Positions 33,710 through 42,518 of a DNA stretch of 64,000 nt are shown in pieces. The position numbers and the translations under genes were made by a program. Each line of letters begins with the position of its first letter. The stretch's first letter is position 1. This stretch comes from Bacteroidales bacterium (GTDB lineage: Bacteria; Bacteroidota; Bacteroidia; Bacteroidales; UBA932). The notes under the pieces are model-generated. The model was not told the origin of the DNA and ran no database searches. It saw only the letters and a list, made by a program, of their open reading frames with translations. The stretch lies in the NCBI GenBank assembly GCA_017549505.1, contig JAFYUS010000002.1, forward strand, positions 50,529 through 114,528, read 5' to 3'.

Positions 33710-36097
33710 TCAGAAGTTAAAGCCTGCGCTCAGGTACATACCCACCTTTCCAGTGAAATCCGACCAATGTATATTGGCGGAAAAAGGTCCGAAGATGGTA
33801 TCGAACGAATATTCCACTCCGGCTCCGAAATTACCCATTCCCTTTCCGTATTCCATGAATGTATCTGAAGACCTGACATAGTTTATGATTCCTGTCAGAT
33901 AATGGTTGCGGGCCAGGGTGAATCTGAAATCAGTCCTGAACATCGTCATGATGTTCTCCATCGCAACGAGGTTAGTCACTCCTATGAAAGGCAGCTGCTG
34001 GTCCACGAATCTGCCCGGCAGAGAACCACCTATTGCATTGAAGTACGCAAGAGGGATGTCCCTTCCCATCAGGAAACGGCAGTTGAACGACGGGATGAAG
34101 GCGAAACCGTCACTTCCGGGAACGACAACCTTGGCATCCGCCTGAAGCGTGTGGAAGTTATGGATCATGTCAGGGATACCTGCGAACGTCCATGCATATG
34201 ACACACCGGCATTCACACCCTTGGTAGGAAAGTATCCGTCATCGAAGGTATCCGTACGTCCATCCACGAAGAGAGAAACGAAATCGTTGGAAAGGTTGCT
34301 GGTGTCGTAATCATCGATGATCTGGGACGACTTGATGTTCCTGATATTGAAGATATCGTTCCTTAGTCCTCCCCTGACATCCAGGAACTTCCATTTCATA
34401 TTGGAGAGATACACTTCCTGTCTTGCATTGAAGAAGTTGAGGCTCAGATTGTTGGTTCCGAAATTCAGCATGCCCATGTTTGTCCATCTGAAAGACGCAG
34501 ACGCATTCACTGTAGGAATCTGGGGAACATCATATGACCACTTGGCCTGGACATACGGATTGGCGCTTACCTTTCCCGTAAGGTCGAAAGAGTGTCCATG
34601 AAGGCGGTGTACATTTATTCCCAGATTCACCAATACCGACACTATCTCCTCCGTATCTGCCCTGACTCCTATGCCAAGCTGATGGACCGGTCCTTTCTTG
34701 CAGTTTATGACAAGCTTGAACGGTTCTTCCGAGCCCAGAAGTTCATAGGTCACATAGTCATAGCAATGAGTTCCATATATCCTGGCCACCATATCGTCCA
34801 AACCTTCACGGCTTATCTTCTGACCGGGGACCAGATTCATTCTGTCCATCAGAAGAAGCTTCTCCTTTGCAAGCACACCCTTGATCTCGATTTCATCGAT
34901 CATAAGGGAATCAGCATGGAAGTCAAAGGCCTTGGGCTTATGTTCGGCCTTGTATGTGCCGGCAGTCTTCACTGCCACCATTCTCAGAAGCGAGTCCTGG
35001 GCCTCGGCAGCCTGTCTTCCGCGGACTATGATGGTATCGATGGCCTGCTTGCTGAAACTCATCATATTGTATTCCGGAAGGTACGGCTTTATCTTGACAT
35101 CCGGTATCTGCACATTCTTTTCGAAGGCATCCATACCGAGCATATCGATTCCCTGGCCGATAATGTCACCGATGTTGTTCACCTGCATGTATGAACGCTT
35201 ATCCTGAGAAAGGTCAACACCGATGATTATGTCAGCACCCATTTCACGCGCGAGGGCTGTAGGATAATTGTCCCTCATTCCTCCGTCGACCAGGACCATT
35301 CCTTCTGTACGTACAGGGGCGAATATGCCGGGGATGGACATGGTCGAGCGCATGGCGGTATTCATCTTGCCGCTGTGCCATATCTTGGCCTTTCCGGAAA
35401 CCATATCCGTAGCCACACAGGCAAACGGGATCGGAAAAGACTGAAAATCGGTGGAGTCCTGATAGCCGATGGTCAGGGAGCTTATGAGATTGCTGACATT
35501 CTGTCCATAGATATATCCTGAAGGAAGACTACCAAGGAGATTGTTCTTGAGCATGTCAGCTCCTCCTTCGTTATCAGCTCCGATATGAAGGACCTCATGC
35601 CTGCGTATGTCGTCGAAACGATGCTCGTCGGCGAGCTTCATCTTGTAGTAGTCACGCTCATAATAGAAAGGGATGGCAAGGAGATACTTCTCCTTGTATT
35701 TGCTATCCGAATATGAGACATACTCCCTTGACAGCTTGTCGCTGAGGGCCCAGTTCCAATCCATGTTCCTCACAAGGGAATCCATCTCAGGAACAGTATA
35801 TCCCAAGGCATAAAGACCTCCGACAAGACCTCCCATGCTTGTACCGAGCACCATATCCACCGGTATGCCCAGTTCCTCGATATACTCTATGACCCCGACA
35901 TGTGCCGCGCCCTTTGCTCCACCACCGCTGAGCACAAGAGCTACAGTAGGACGGTGCTTCCTGATTTCGGACATCTTCTTCCGCATTCTGGCCACGGCCT
36001 CTGCATCAGCCTGCGGATCGACTCCGCGGGCTGATGCTGCCTGTCCGCCGGACGACAGGCAGATTGCCATCAATATGAATGCTATTATCCTTTTCAT
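33710..36097 (-). CDS. patatin-like phospholipase fused to an Omp85-type beta-barrel
   Basis: 795 residues. Signal peptide about 1-23. Residues about 50-330 are a patatin lipase: LSGGGAKGAAHVG (oxyanion loop), GTSMGG (nucleophile Ser) and DGGMRDNYP (catalytic Asp). Residues about 390-480 look like one or more POTRA-type domains (IDEIEIKGVLAKEKLLL). The rest is a 16-strand BamA/Omp85-like outer-membrane barrel ending in aromatic FNF. This is the class called PlpD or type Vd-like. Probable job: lipid hydrolysis at the cell surface or periplasm. ATGA overlap with rlmN; 4 bases from recX. Confidence 0.9.
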   Translation of the reverse strand: MKRIIAFILMAICLSSGGQAASARGVDPQADAEAVARMRKKMSEIRKHRPTVALVLSGGGAKGAAHVGVIEYIEELGIPVDMVLGTSMGGLVGGLYALGYTVPEMDSLVRNMDWNWALSDKLSREYVSYSDSKYKEKYLLAIPFYYERDYYKMKLADEHRFDDIRRHEVLHIGADNEGGADMLKNNLLGSLPSGYIYGQNVSNLISSLTIGYQDSTDFQSFPIPFACVATDMVSGKAKIWHSGKMNTAMRSTMSIPGIFAPVRTEGMVLVDGGMRDNYPTALAREMGADIIIGVDLSQDKRSYMQVNNIGDIIGQGIDMLGMDAFEKNVQIPDVKIKPYLPEYNMMSFSKQAIDTIIVRGRQAAEAQDSLLRMVAVKTAGTYKAEHKPKAFDFHADSLMIDEIEIKGVLAKEKLLLMDRMNLVPGQKISREGLDDMVARIYGTHCYDYVTYELLGSEEPFKLVINCKKGPVHQLGIGVRADTEEIVSVLVNLGINVHRLHGHSFDLTGKVSANPYVQAKWSYDVPQIPTVNASASFRWTNMGMLNFGTNNLSLNFFNARQEVYLSNMKWKFLDVRGGLRNDIFNIRNIKSSQIIDDYDTSNLSNDFVSLFVDGRTDTFDDGYFPTKGVNAGVSYAWTFAGIPDMIHNFHTLQADAKVVVPGSDGFAFIPSFNCRFLMGRDIPLAYFNAIGGSLPGRFVDQQLPFIGVTNLVAMENIMTMFRTDFRFTLARNHYLTGIINYVRSSDTFMEYGKGMGNFGAGVEYSFDTIFGPFSANIHWSDFTGKVGMYLSAGFNF

Positions 36098-37164
36098 TCC
36101 TTTTTCTTATGTTGACCTGCGAGCATGCCGCACGCGGCAAGGATGTCTTCGCCTCGCGAAGCTCTGACTGTAGTCATCAGTCCGCAGTTGTTCAATCTCT
36201 GCTTGAAGTTCTCTATTATGACGGGAGCTGAAGTCTCGTATGGGAAATCCGGAATCTTATGGAATCTGATAAGGTTCATCCTGCACTCCAGGCCCTTCAT
36301 CATCCTGATCAGAGCATCTGCATGGGCCTTTGTATCGTTGAAGCCTGCAAACATCGTATACTCGAAACTCACTCTTCTCTGTCCGGTAAAGTCATACTGC
36401 TTGATAAAATCCACGACTTCCTGTATCGGCCATGCCTTCTGCACAGGCATGATTGTCAGTCGCTCGGGACCGAAAGGGTCATGAAGACTCACCGCAAGAT
36501 GGCACTTGCACTCGTCCAGATATCTCTTCAGATTCGGAAGCACTCCGATAGTCGACACCGTGATTCTCTTAGGGCTCCATGCGAATCCCCAGTCTGCAGT
36601 AAGGATCTCGATGGCCCGCATGACATTTTCGTAATTGTCCAGAGGCTCTCCCATACCCATGAAGACCGCATTGGTAAGGCGGTCGGACTCGTCGACCGCA
36701 ATGAACTGCGAGATGATGTCGCCCGCTGACATATGGCCATGGAATCCCTGCCTTCCCGTCATGCAGAACCTGCATCCCATCCTGCAGCCTGACTGAGAAG
36801 AGACACATAATGTAGCACGGTCATCATCAGGAATCATCACGGCCTCAATGGCACCGGATTCGAGTTCAGACTCGTCAGCGACCACATTCAAGCCCTTCTT
36901 ATGGGAACACTTTACAGGGAAAAGATACTTCTTGGTTCCGTCAGTGGAGATCTGCAGACCTGCATAAGGGGTGACACCTACCTCGTATCTTTCAGACAGC
37001 TTTGCTCTTGCGGCCTTCGACAGGTTTGTCATATCCTCGATAGAACGCACCTTCTTCACATACAGCCACTGGGCTATCTGCTTGGCTGTAAAGCCAGGCA
37101 GGCCTTCTTCTGCAACCAAAGCCTTGAGTTCCTCCAGATTCTTTCCTAATAATTTTATCTTCAT
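36094..37164 (-). CDS. rlmN: dual-specificity 23S rRNA / tRNA adenine-C2 methyltransferase
   Basis: 356 residues from ATG 37164. An in-frame ATG at 37191 is rejected because a -7 promoter box lies at 37191-37198, which puts the mRNA start near 37184. Radical-SAM motif CRMGCRFC after CVSSQSG, then GMGEPLDNY, RITVSTIGV and the C-terminal RASRGEDILAACGML with the methyl-carrying Cys. It methylates A2503 of 23S rRNA and A37 of some tRNAs. First gene of the rlmN-patatin-recX-DUF4954 unit, diverging from recA. Confidence 0.95.
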   Translation of the reverse strand: MKIKLLGKNLEELKALVAEEGLPGFTAKQIAQWLYVKKVRSIEDMTNLSKAARAKLSERYEVGVTPYAGLQISTDGTKKYLFPVKCSHKKGLNVVADESELESGAIEAVMIPDDDRATLCVSSQSGCRMGCRFCMTGRQGFHGHMSAGDIISQFIAVDESDRLTNAVFMGMGEPLDNYENVMRAIEILTADWGFAWSPKRITVSTIGVLPNLKRYLDECKCHLAVSLHDPFGPERLTIMPVQKAWPIQEVVDFIKQYDFTGQRRVSFEYTMFAGFNDTKAHADALIRMMKGLECRMNLIRFHKIPDFPYETSAPVIIENFKQRLNNCGLMTTVRASRGEDILAACGMLAGQHKKKE

Positions 37165-37190
37165 ACCGATATCTACACAAATAACATACA

Positions 37191-37198
37191 AAAATAAC
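37191..37198 (-). promoter_or_regulatory. -7 element of the rlmN unit
   Basis: Minus strand TATTTTTG matches TAnnTTTG; no clear -33 TTG. Start near 37184, giving a 20-base leader to the ATG at 37164. Confidence 0.5.
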
Positions 37199-37253
37199 TA
37201 TTTTTTGCGAGTTATGACGTAGTGTACCACAGTTTGGCACAAGAGTGCAATAA

Positions 37254-37286
37254 TTTTGTCGCAGTAAAAGATTTTGACTACATTTG
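37254..37286 (+). promoter_or_regulatory. promoter of recA
   Basis: -33 TTTTG (37254-37258), 20-base spacer, -7 TACATTTG (37279-37286). The leader holds a perfect 7-bp hairpin (37295-37311, TGCGGAA/TTCCGCA). No obvious LexA-type inverted repeat was found. Confidence 0.7.
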
Positions 37287-37341
37287 CTAGGTCGTGCGGA
37301 AAGGTTCCGCAGACGTTTAACATTAATAAAATTTAACATTT

Positions 37342-38370
37342 ATGGCTAAAGAAGAAGTACAGGAAGGTACCGGTATCAATGCTGCGAAACTCAAGGCATT
37401 GCAGGCGACGATTGACAAGATTGAGAAAGATTACGGTAAAGGTACGATCATGAAGTTGGGAGATCAGCCAAAATGGGAAGTTTCGGTGATTCCGAGCGGT
37501 TCCATTGCCCTTGACGCCGCACTCGGCATAGGCGGATACCCACGTGGAAGAGTCATCGAGATCTACGGACCTGAATCCAGCGGTAAGACAACCCTCGCGA
37601 TCCATGCGATCGCACAGGCGCAGAAGCAGGGCGGCATAGCCGCAATCATCGACGCAGAACATGCGTTCGACAGGACCTACGCCAAGAATCTCGGCGTAGA
37701 CCTGGACACACTGCTTATCTCGCAGCCGGACAACGGAGAACAGGCCCTCGAGATTGCAGACAACCTGATCAGGTCGGGAGCTATCGACATCATCGTAATC
37801 GACTCTGTTGCAGCGCTTACTCCTAAGGCTGAAATCGAAGGCGAGATGGGAGACTCCAAGATGGGACTTCAGGCAAGGCTCATGAGCCAGGCGCTCAGAA
37901 AGCTGACAGCAAACATCAGCAAGACAAACACATGCTGCATCTTCATCAACCAGCTGCGTGACAAGATCGGCGTGATGTTCGGAAACCCTGAGACGACTAC
38001 CGGAGGTAACGCGCTCAAGTTCTATGCATCAGTACGTGTGGACGTCCGCAGGACGACCCAGATCAAGGACGGTGACGAGGCTCTCGGAAACCGCACCAAG
38101 GTAAAGATCGTAAAGAACAAGATGGCTCCGCCGTTCAAGAAGGCTGAATTCGACATCGTATACGGAGAGGGTATCTCAAGAGTAGGAGAGGTAATCGACC
38201 TCGCAGTCGAATATGACATCATCAAGAAGAGCGGCTCTTGGTTCAGCTACGGTGACAGCAAGCTCGCGCAGGGACGCGAGGCTGTCAAGAACCTCCTCAC
38301 AGACAACATCGAGCTCTGTGACGAGATCGAGGCAAAGATCCGCGAGGCTCTCAAGAACGTACAGGACTAA
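37342..38370 (+). CDS. recA: recombinase RecA
   Basis: 342 residues, normal length. Walker [10 protein letters not shown] near residue 76, [17 protein letters not shown] (Walker B), [20 protein letters not shown] (L2 and following segment, residues about 193-212), and the acidic C-terminal helix. It pairs homologous DNA and triggers the SOS response. Monocistronic, with its own promoter and a long hairpin element after the stop. Confidence 0.98.
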   Translation: MAKEEVQEGTGINAAKLKALQATIDKIEKDYGKGTIMKLGDQPKWEVSVIPSGSIALDAALGIGGYPRGRVIEIYGPESSGKTTLAIHAIAQAQKQGGIAAIIDAEHAFDRTYAKNLGVDLDTLLISQPDNGEQALEIADNLIRSGAIDIIVIDSVAALTPKAEIEGEMGDSKMGLQARLMSQALRKLTANISKTNTCCIFINQLRDKIGVMFGNPETTTGGNALKFYASVRVDVRRTTQIKDGDEALGNRTKVKIVKNKMAPPFKKAEFDIVYGEGISRVGEVIDLAVEYDIIKKSGSWFSYGDSKLAQGREAVKNLLTDNIELCDEIEAKIREALKNVQD

Positions 38371-38386
38371 TCTGACTTATAACGCA

Positions 38387-38453
38387 AGACACCCGATGTG
38401 GCTCGCTGCACAGAAGCAAAAGTAGATGCTTCGCCCAGCCACATCGGGTGTCT
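38387..38453. repeat. nested palindrome downstream of recA
   Basis: Perfect 17-bp outer stem (38387-38403 with 38437-38453) enclosing a second hairpin GAAGCA/TGCTTC (38413-38432). The inner arm starts with GCTCGCTGCA, a 10-base string shared with the elements in the arginine operon. Probably also ends transcription between the convergent recA and DUF4160 genes. Confidence 0.8.
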
Positions 38454-38471
38454 GGTGTTTATTTCAGATAG

Positions 38472-38915
38472 TTAATCCAAATGTCCATTGTACAGATCCT
38501 CTACCGGGAATATCATATCCCAGTCTTTTCCCCAGACAACATTTCCACTCTCTATCGAAAAGGTCTGGAAACAGTCTGGATCAAGATATCTGTCGTGCTG
38601 CGGATGAGGATATTTATTTATGAATCTTTCAAAATCGACGACACGGACAATTCCGTCACTGAATGTAAGTGACAAGGACAGTCCTCCCATATAAACAGCA
38701 TCAACGATAGTCATAATCTTGTCTTGATTTGCGTGCTGTGACAAAGGTAAATAACCTTTTGCATTTCTCCTAACAAGTGCTTTAAAATTCCCGTCCTCAA
38801 GAATTATTTCATACACAAGCTGACGGTCACCATGAATGACATGTACATGAATCGGTTCATGTTCATTGGAATAGAAAAAGAATACAAATCCGAAATACTC
38901 AAAAATTTTTGGCAT
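38472..38915 (-). CDS. DUF4160-DUF2442 fusion protein
   Basis: 147 residues. Residues 1-70 match DUF4160 (MPKIFEYFGFVFFFYSNEH followed by HVHV), residues about 75-147 match DUF2442 (LTFSDGIVRVVDFERFI and GNVVWGKDWDMIFPVEDLY). The two families are usually separate neighbouring genes with a toxin-antitoxin-like pattern; here they are one protein. Function unproven. Convergent with recA; no partner gene adjacent. Confidence 0.75.
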   Translation of the reverse strand: MPKIFEYFGFVFFFYSNEHEPIHVHVIHGDRQLVYEIILEDGNFKALVRRNAKGYLPLSQHANQDKIMTIVDAVYMGGLSLSLTFSDGIVRVVDFERFINKYPHPQHDRYLDPDCFQTFSIESGNVVWGKDWDMIFPVEDLYNGHLD

Positions 38916-38937
38916 GATATATACTGATTAATGTGAC

Positions 38938-39897
38938 TTATGGCAATGCTATACAGCAACCAGACAAGGAATTCCATTGATCTTCAGTCAATATTCCTGC
39001 GGCGAGGAGGGCATCGACGGTCCATTGATCGGGCGGGGTGTTTTCGCGGAAGAAGACTATGGATTTTGCAGTCTCGTAGTTCCTTATGTAGGGGTGTCTG
39101 CGAAGAGAATCTGCAGGAAGTGTCCAAAGAGGATATGGGGTAATGTGTTCAGGAGAAACGGTGATAAGATCTTTAAGCGCATCGTATTTTTCCTGATCGA
39201 AACGATATATGTCCAGAAGCTGCTCCTTATAGGAATAGCCTCCAAGGGCCTCGCGATGTTCGACCATCTTCGTGGCAAACCAGCCGCCGATGCCCGGAAG
39301 GGCATCAAAGGCGGCAGAATCTGCAACGTTCAGGTCTGTCAGAGGTATGTCAATATAAGTTTCCAGACGACGGTACACACTGTCAGCAACGACATATGAC
39401 TTTGCGAAATCTTCCTTCCTTCTGAATCGCCCGCCTTTCTGACGGTAATTATCAATCGCACCCGCCTGCTTCCTCGTGAATCCCAGGCGGCACAGATCTT
39501 CAATCGAAACGGTATTGGGATTGAATACGAAGGATTCAATATTCCGAGGAGGCGCATTCTCCCTTACCGCTTCGGCACGCGGAGAATGGACAGCCATACG
39601 CTTTTCCACTAAGAGAGCTTCGCTCTTCTCCCGACCGGGGCCCTTCGGCCCGTCGGGAGTTTCCGGCCCGTCTGGACCTTTTTGCCCATAGGGCAGGTCC
39701 GGGACAGCCGCATACTTTGGTACATAGACATAAACCGTATCCGGTTCGTCACGGTTGGCGGCAATCTTCATCACTGACGCCTGATGGATAAAAAGGGCTG
39801 TCTGGTATCCCACAACGAGGAAGACTATGGCGATGACCCCGATAATGAAGGACTCAGACAGCCCCGACTTCTTCTCCTTTGAATCTGAACTTTCCAT
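38938..39897 (-). CDS. membrane-anchored helix-hairpin-helix (ComEA-like) protein
   Basis: 319 residues. One membrane segment near 15-38, then a periplasmic part with helix-hairpin-helix repeats: FNPNTVSIEDLCRLGF, LTDLNVADSAAFDALPGIGGWFA and a third degenerate unit. Such proteins bind DNA during uptake (ComEA) but in Bacteroidota are widespread and uncharacterised. Residues about 66-95 (GQKGPDGPETPDGPKGPGRE and on) are encoded by back-to-back palindromes at 39614-39700 and look like an in-frame insertion in the linker between membrane and HhH domains, where it would do little harm. Confidence 0.7.
   Translation of the reverse strand: MESSDSKEKKSGLSESFIIGVIAIVFLVVGYQTALFIHQASVMKIAANRDEPDTVYVYVPKYAAVPDLPYGQKGPDGPETPDGPKGPGREKSEALLVEKRMAVHSPRAEAVRENAPPRNIESFVFNPNTVSIEDLCRLGFTRKQAGAIDNYRQKGGRFRRKEDFAKSYVVADSVYRRLETYIDIPLTDLNVADSAAFDALPGIGGWFATKMVEHREALGGYSYKEQLLDIYRFDQEKYDALKDLITVSPEHITPYPLWTLPADSLRRHPYIRNYETAKSIVFFRENTPPDQWTVDALLAAGILTEDQWNSLSGCCIALP
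39614..39700. repeat. in-frame palindromic insertion in the HhH protein gene
   Basis: Three palindromes in a row: AGAGC/GCTCT (39614-39626), CTCCCGAC/GTCGGGAG (39628-39659) and GGACCT/AGGTCC with inner GCCC/GGGC (39674-39700). The coding frame stays open. Confidence 0.75.
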
Positions 39898-39905
39898 AAT
39901 GAATC

Positions 39906-39942
39906 AAAAAAAACAGATACCTGTCATAAACAAAGTATCTGT
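39906..39942 (-). terminator. intrinsic terminator after rsmI, inside the leader of the HhH gene
   Basis: Minus strand: ACAGATAC (39942-39935) pairs with 39920-39913, followed by eight T (39913-39906). The next start codon is at 39897, so the hairpin also lies in the leader of that gene. Confidence 0.85.
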
Positions 39943-39962
39943 CGTATGATTCATCCCTTCTG

Positions 39963-39992
39963 CAAAGGTAGACGTCAAGACTGAAAATGCAA
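39963..39992 (-). promoter_or_regulatory. promoter of the HhH protein gene
   Basis: Minus strand: -33 TTG (39992-39990), 19-base spacer, -7 TACCTTTG (39970-39963). Start near 39956, just upstream of the terminator-like hairpin. Confidence 0.55.
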
Positions 39993-39994
39993 GA

Positions 39995-40729
39995 TTATTC
40001 GTCGTCCTCAGTGCAGTTTTTTCCGTTTTTATATGCTTTTTTCTTTTTTTTAGTCTCCGGAGCCCCTGAAACGATGATCACAATCTCTCCTTTAGGCTCA
40101 TGTTCCTTGTACCATGCAGCAACTTCGGCAAGAGTTCCGCGTTTGTGCTCCTCGAATTTCTTCGAAATTTCTCGGGCAACCGAACATTCCCTTTCCTCTC
40201 CGAAGAACTCTGCAAACTGCTCAAGAGTCTTTAACAGACGGTAAGGAGATTCATAGAAAATCATTGTTCTCGTCTCCTCCGAGAGTTCGGTCAGACGTGT
40301 CTGTCTTCCTTTCTTCTGCGGAAGGAATCCTTCGAAACAGAAACGGTCGCATGGGTATCCGGACGAAACAAGAGCCGGAACAAAGGCAGTCGCACCAGGT
40401 AGGGTCTGCACCTCGATTCCTTCCTGGACGCATGTCCTTACGAGCAGGAAACCAGGGTCGGAGATTCCCGGAGTGCCGGCATCGCTGATCAGAGCGACAT
40501 TGAGTCCAGACAGAATGCGCTCCTTTATCATGGACGCCGTCTTGTGTTCGTTGAACTTATGATGCGACTCGAGACGTCCCTTTATTTCATAATGCTTGAG
40601 AAGTACGGAACTTGTCCTGGTATCCTCCGCCAATATGAGGTCTGCCTCCTTAAGCACCCTTATAGCTCTGAAGGTCATATCCTCCAGATTGCCCACAGGG
40701 GTCGGAACTATATATAAAATGCCTGCCAT
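39995..40729 (-). CDS. rsmI: 16S rRNA 2'-O-ribose C1402 methyltransferase
   Basis: 244 residues. Tetrapyrrole-methylase fold: LYIVPTPVGNLEDMTFRAI at the start, AEDTRTSSVLLKHY, LISDAGTPGISDPG and GATAFVPALVSSG. RsmI methylates C1402 of 16S rRNA in the decoding centre. The C-terminal Lys-rich tail (ETKKKKKAYK) is encoded by an A-rich run. One base separates it from the acidic-protein gene upstream. Confidence 0.95.
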   Translation of the reverse strand: MAGILYIVPTPVGNLEDMTFRAIRVLKEADLILAEDTRTSSVLLKHYEIKGRLESHHKFNEHKTASMIKERILSGLNVALISDAGTPGISDPGFLLVRTCVQEGIEVQTLPGATAFVPALVSSGYPCDRFCFEGFLPQKKGRQTRLTELSEETRTMIFYESPYRLLKTLEQFAEFFGEERECSVAREISKKFEEHKRGTLAEVAAWYKEHEPKGEIVIIVSGAPETKKKKKAYKNGKNCTEDDE

Positions 40730-40730
40730 C

Positions 40731-41600
40731 CTATCTGATCTTTCTGCGTACTGCCATCATGAAACGGTATACGGTCTCTGATTCGAGGTCCCATTCCGGA
40801 CGCCCGGTCACAACGAAATCCACGACTTCATCAAGAGAAGCCATCTGGTTTATCTTGGTAAGTGCATCCTGGAAAGCCATCGGATCCTGTCCGAAAAGCA
40901 TGTTTATGAACAGGATTCTGTCATTGAGGGATATTGCGCTCCTTATATCCTTCACAGGAGTTCCCGGCATATCGGTTCTCCATGCCTGTCGGTCAGTCAT
41001 TGAATCTATCACAGCCTGGCGTGGCTTACTGTCTATCGGAGCTGCCTGCGGTACAGGCTCTGGTTCGGGTTCTGCAAAGATCGGAAGATCGTCGTCTTCA
41101 TCAGCGACCGGCTCTACCGGTTCTTCAATGAACATGACAGGTTCTTCGGCAGATTCTTCCATCAGAACTTCTACCGGTTCCTCAACCTGTTCTTCAACAT
41201 TTTCCTGGAAGGTCTCTTCTACCGGTTCCTCGAACTGTTCTTCTGCCGGCTCGGCAGGAACATCATCGAACGGCAGATCGTCATCGACGGTATCTTCAAC
41301 TACCGGAACTTCGATCTCCGGCTCGACTACGTCTTCAACCTCCTGAACATCTGTCACTGAGATTTCTGTCTCAGGAACTTCAGCCTCCGGCTCGACAACG
41401 TCTTCTGTCTCCGGGATTTCATCAACCGGTTCCACCATCATGTCATCCAGATCGAGGTCGATCGGAGTCATATCTTCATCTTCCTGTCCTGCAACATGTT
41501 GCAGCTGGGCAAACTTGATTTCCAACAGTTCCATCTGCGACCTGAGTGAAGTCATCAGGTCTTTGATTTCCGACAAAATCTGCAGTTCTTTATTTTCCAT
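40731..41600 (-). CDS. acidic low-complexity protein with conserved C-terminal domain
   Basis: 289 residues. Residues 1-40 form a short coiled coil (ILSEIKDLMTSLRSQMELLE). Residues about 42-195 are almost all Glu, Val, Pro, Asp (repeats such as VEPEAEVPETE), a disordered spacer. Residues about 205-289 form a folded domain (AISLNDRILFINMLFGQ, MTKINQMASLDEV-like, YRFMMAVRRKI) that recurs in Bacteroidota proteins of unknown function. Overlaps closely with rsmI (1-base gap), diverges from tdk. Confidence 0.65.
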   Translation of the reverse strand: MENKELQILSEIKDLMTSLRSQMELLEIKFAQLQHVAGQEDEDMTPIDLDLDDMMVEPVDEIPETEDVVEPEAEVPETEISVTDVQEVEDVVEPEIEVPVVEDTVDDDLPFDDVPAEPAEEQFEEPVEETFQENVEEQVEEPVEVLMEESAEEPVMFIEEPVEPVADEDDDLPIFAEPEPEPVPQAAPIDSKPRQAVIDSMTDRQAWRTDMPGTPVKDIRSAISLNDRILFINMLFGQDPMAFQDALTKINQMASLDEVVDFVVTGRPEWDLESETVYRFMMAVRRKIR

Positions 41601-41615
41601 GAAGTCAATAATTAC

Positions 41616-41623
41616 TATATTTG
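41616..41623 (+). promoter_or_regulatory. -7 element of tdk
   Basis: TATATTTG, 46 bases before the tdk start; no good -33 TTG at the expected distance. Confidence 0.5.
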
Positions 41624-41669
41624 CGTTCCAGAGTCAAGGACACATTATTAATCCTACAAAAATAAGGAA

Positions 41670-42245
41670 ATGTTTTTAGAAAGTGCAAAAAAAGCAGGTT
41701 CGATCGAAGTAATCTGCGGTTCAATGTTTTCAGGCAAGACTGAGGAGCTGATCAGAAGAATGAAAAGAGCCCAGTTCGCAAAGCAGAAAGTGGAGATATA
41801 CAAACCCTGCATAGATGTAAGATATTCAGAGGATCAGGTCGTTTCTCACGACTCCCACAGCATACCGTCAACCCCTATTGATTCACCGGCCAGCATGCTT
41901 CTCCTGTCAAGCGATGTTGAAGTCGTAGGCGTTGATGAGGCACAGTTCTTTGACGAGACTCTCGTTGATGTCGTACAGACCCTCGCCAACAGAGGCATCA
42001 GAGTCATCGTTGCCGGTCTCGACACAGACTTCTTGGGCAAGCCTTTCGGTCCTATGCCGGCTCTCATGGCAGTCGCCGAGGACATCCAGAAGGTCCATGC
42101 GATATGCGTGAAGTGCGGAAGCCCGGCAAACCATTCCCACAGACTTGTTGCCAGCGACGCTCTGGTGGTCCTTGGCGAGAAAGACGAATATGAACCTCTC
42201 TGCAGGCACTGCTACAACGCTGCCGTCGCAGCAGAAAGACAATAG
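41670..42245 (+). CDS. tdk: thymidine kinase
   Basis: 191 residues, type II enzyme. P-loop [26 protein letters not shown] (Walker B and catalytic Glu), [15 protein letters not shown] (lasso), and a zinc site from CVKCG and CRHC. Salvages thymidine with ATP. Followed by a series of palindromes. Confidence 0.97.
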   Translation: MFLESAKKAGSIEVICGSMFSGKTEELIRRMKRAQFAKQKVEIYKPCIDVRYSEDQVVSHDSHSIPSTPIDSPASMLLLSSDVEVVGVDEAQFFDETLVDVVQTLANRGIRVIVAGLDTDFLGKPFGPMPALMAVAEDIQKVHAICVKCGSPANHSHRLVASDALVVLGEKDEYEPLCRHCYNAAVAAERQ

Positions 42246-42261
42246 ACCATTACAGATACAT

Positions 42262-42338
42262 CCAATCCCTCCCGAATGTGGCCCGCTCCGCAGGAGCATA
42301 GGAAAATGCTCCGCTCGTCCACATTCGGGAGGGATTGG
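42262..42338. repeat. nested palindrome downstream of tdk
   Basis: Perfect 20-bp outer stem (42262-42281 with 42319-42338, CCAATCCCTCCCGAATGTGG) around an inner GGAGCA/TGCTCC hairpin (42293-42312). Same architecture as the element after recA. Confidence 0.85.
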
Positions 42339-42349
42339 CTTATAGCAAA

Positions 42350-42411
42350 GCCGTTGAGCGGGACATACCATAATGGAAGCTACTGTATGACTATGTCAAT
42401 CGCTCAACGGC
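42350..42411. repeat. 11-bp inverted repeat GCCGTTGAGCG
   Basis: Perfect arms 42350-42360 and 42401-42411 with a 40-base loop. The same core, CCGTTGAGCG, forms the stem of the neighbouring hairpin. Confidence 0.7.
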
Positions 42412-42414
42412 AGC

Positions 42415-42471
42415 AAAAAATGACCGTTGAGCGGAAATCCCCAGTTCAAATGCAGATTTTCCGCTCAACGG
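42415..42471 (-). terminator. terminator of the TSCPD gene
   Basis: Perfect 14-bp stem CCGTTGAGCGGAAA (42424-42437 with 42458-42471). On the minus strand it is followed by TCATTTTTT, fit for intrinsic termination. Confidence 0.75.
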
Positions 42472-42518
42472 CTTTGATTCAAATCTTTCTTAGGTCCTAT
42501 GTCAGGTCAATGATTATG

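Noticed and set aside
37165-37191. Upstream start for rlmN
   Set aside because: The ATG at 37191 touches the -7 promoter box, so it would lie upstream of the mRNA start.
42350-42471. CRISPR-like repeat array
   Set aside because: The repeated CCGTTGAGCG alternates in orientation and spacing, forming two hairpins, not direct repeats with spacers.
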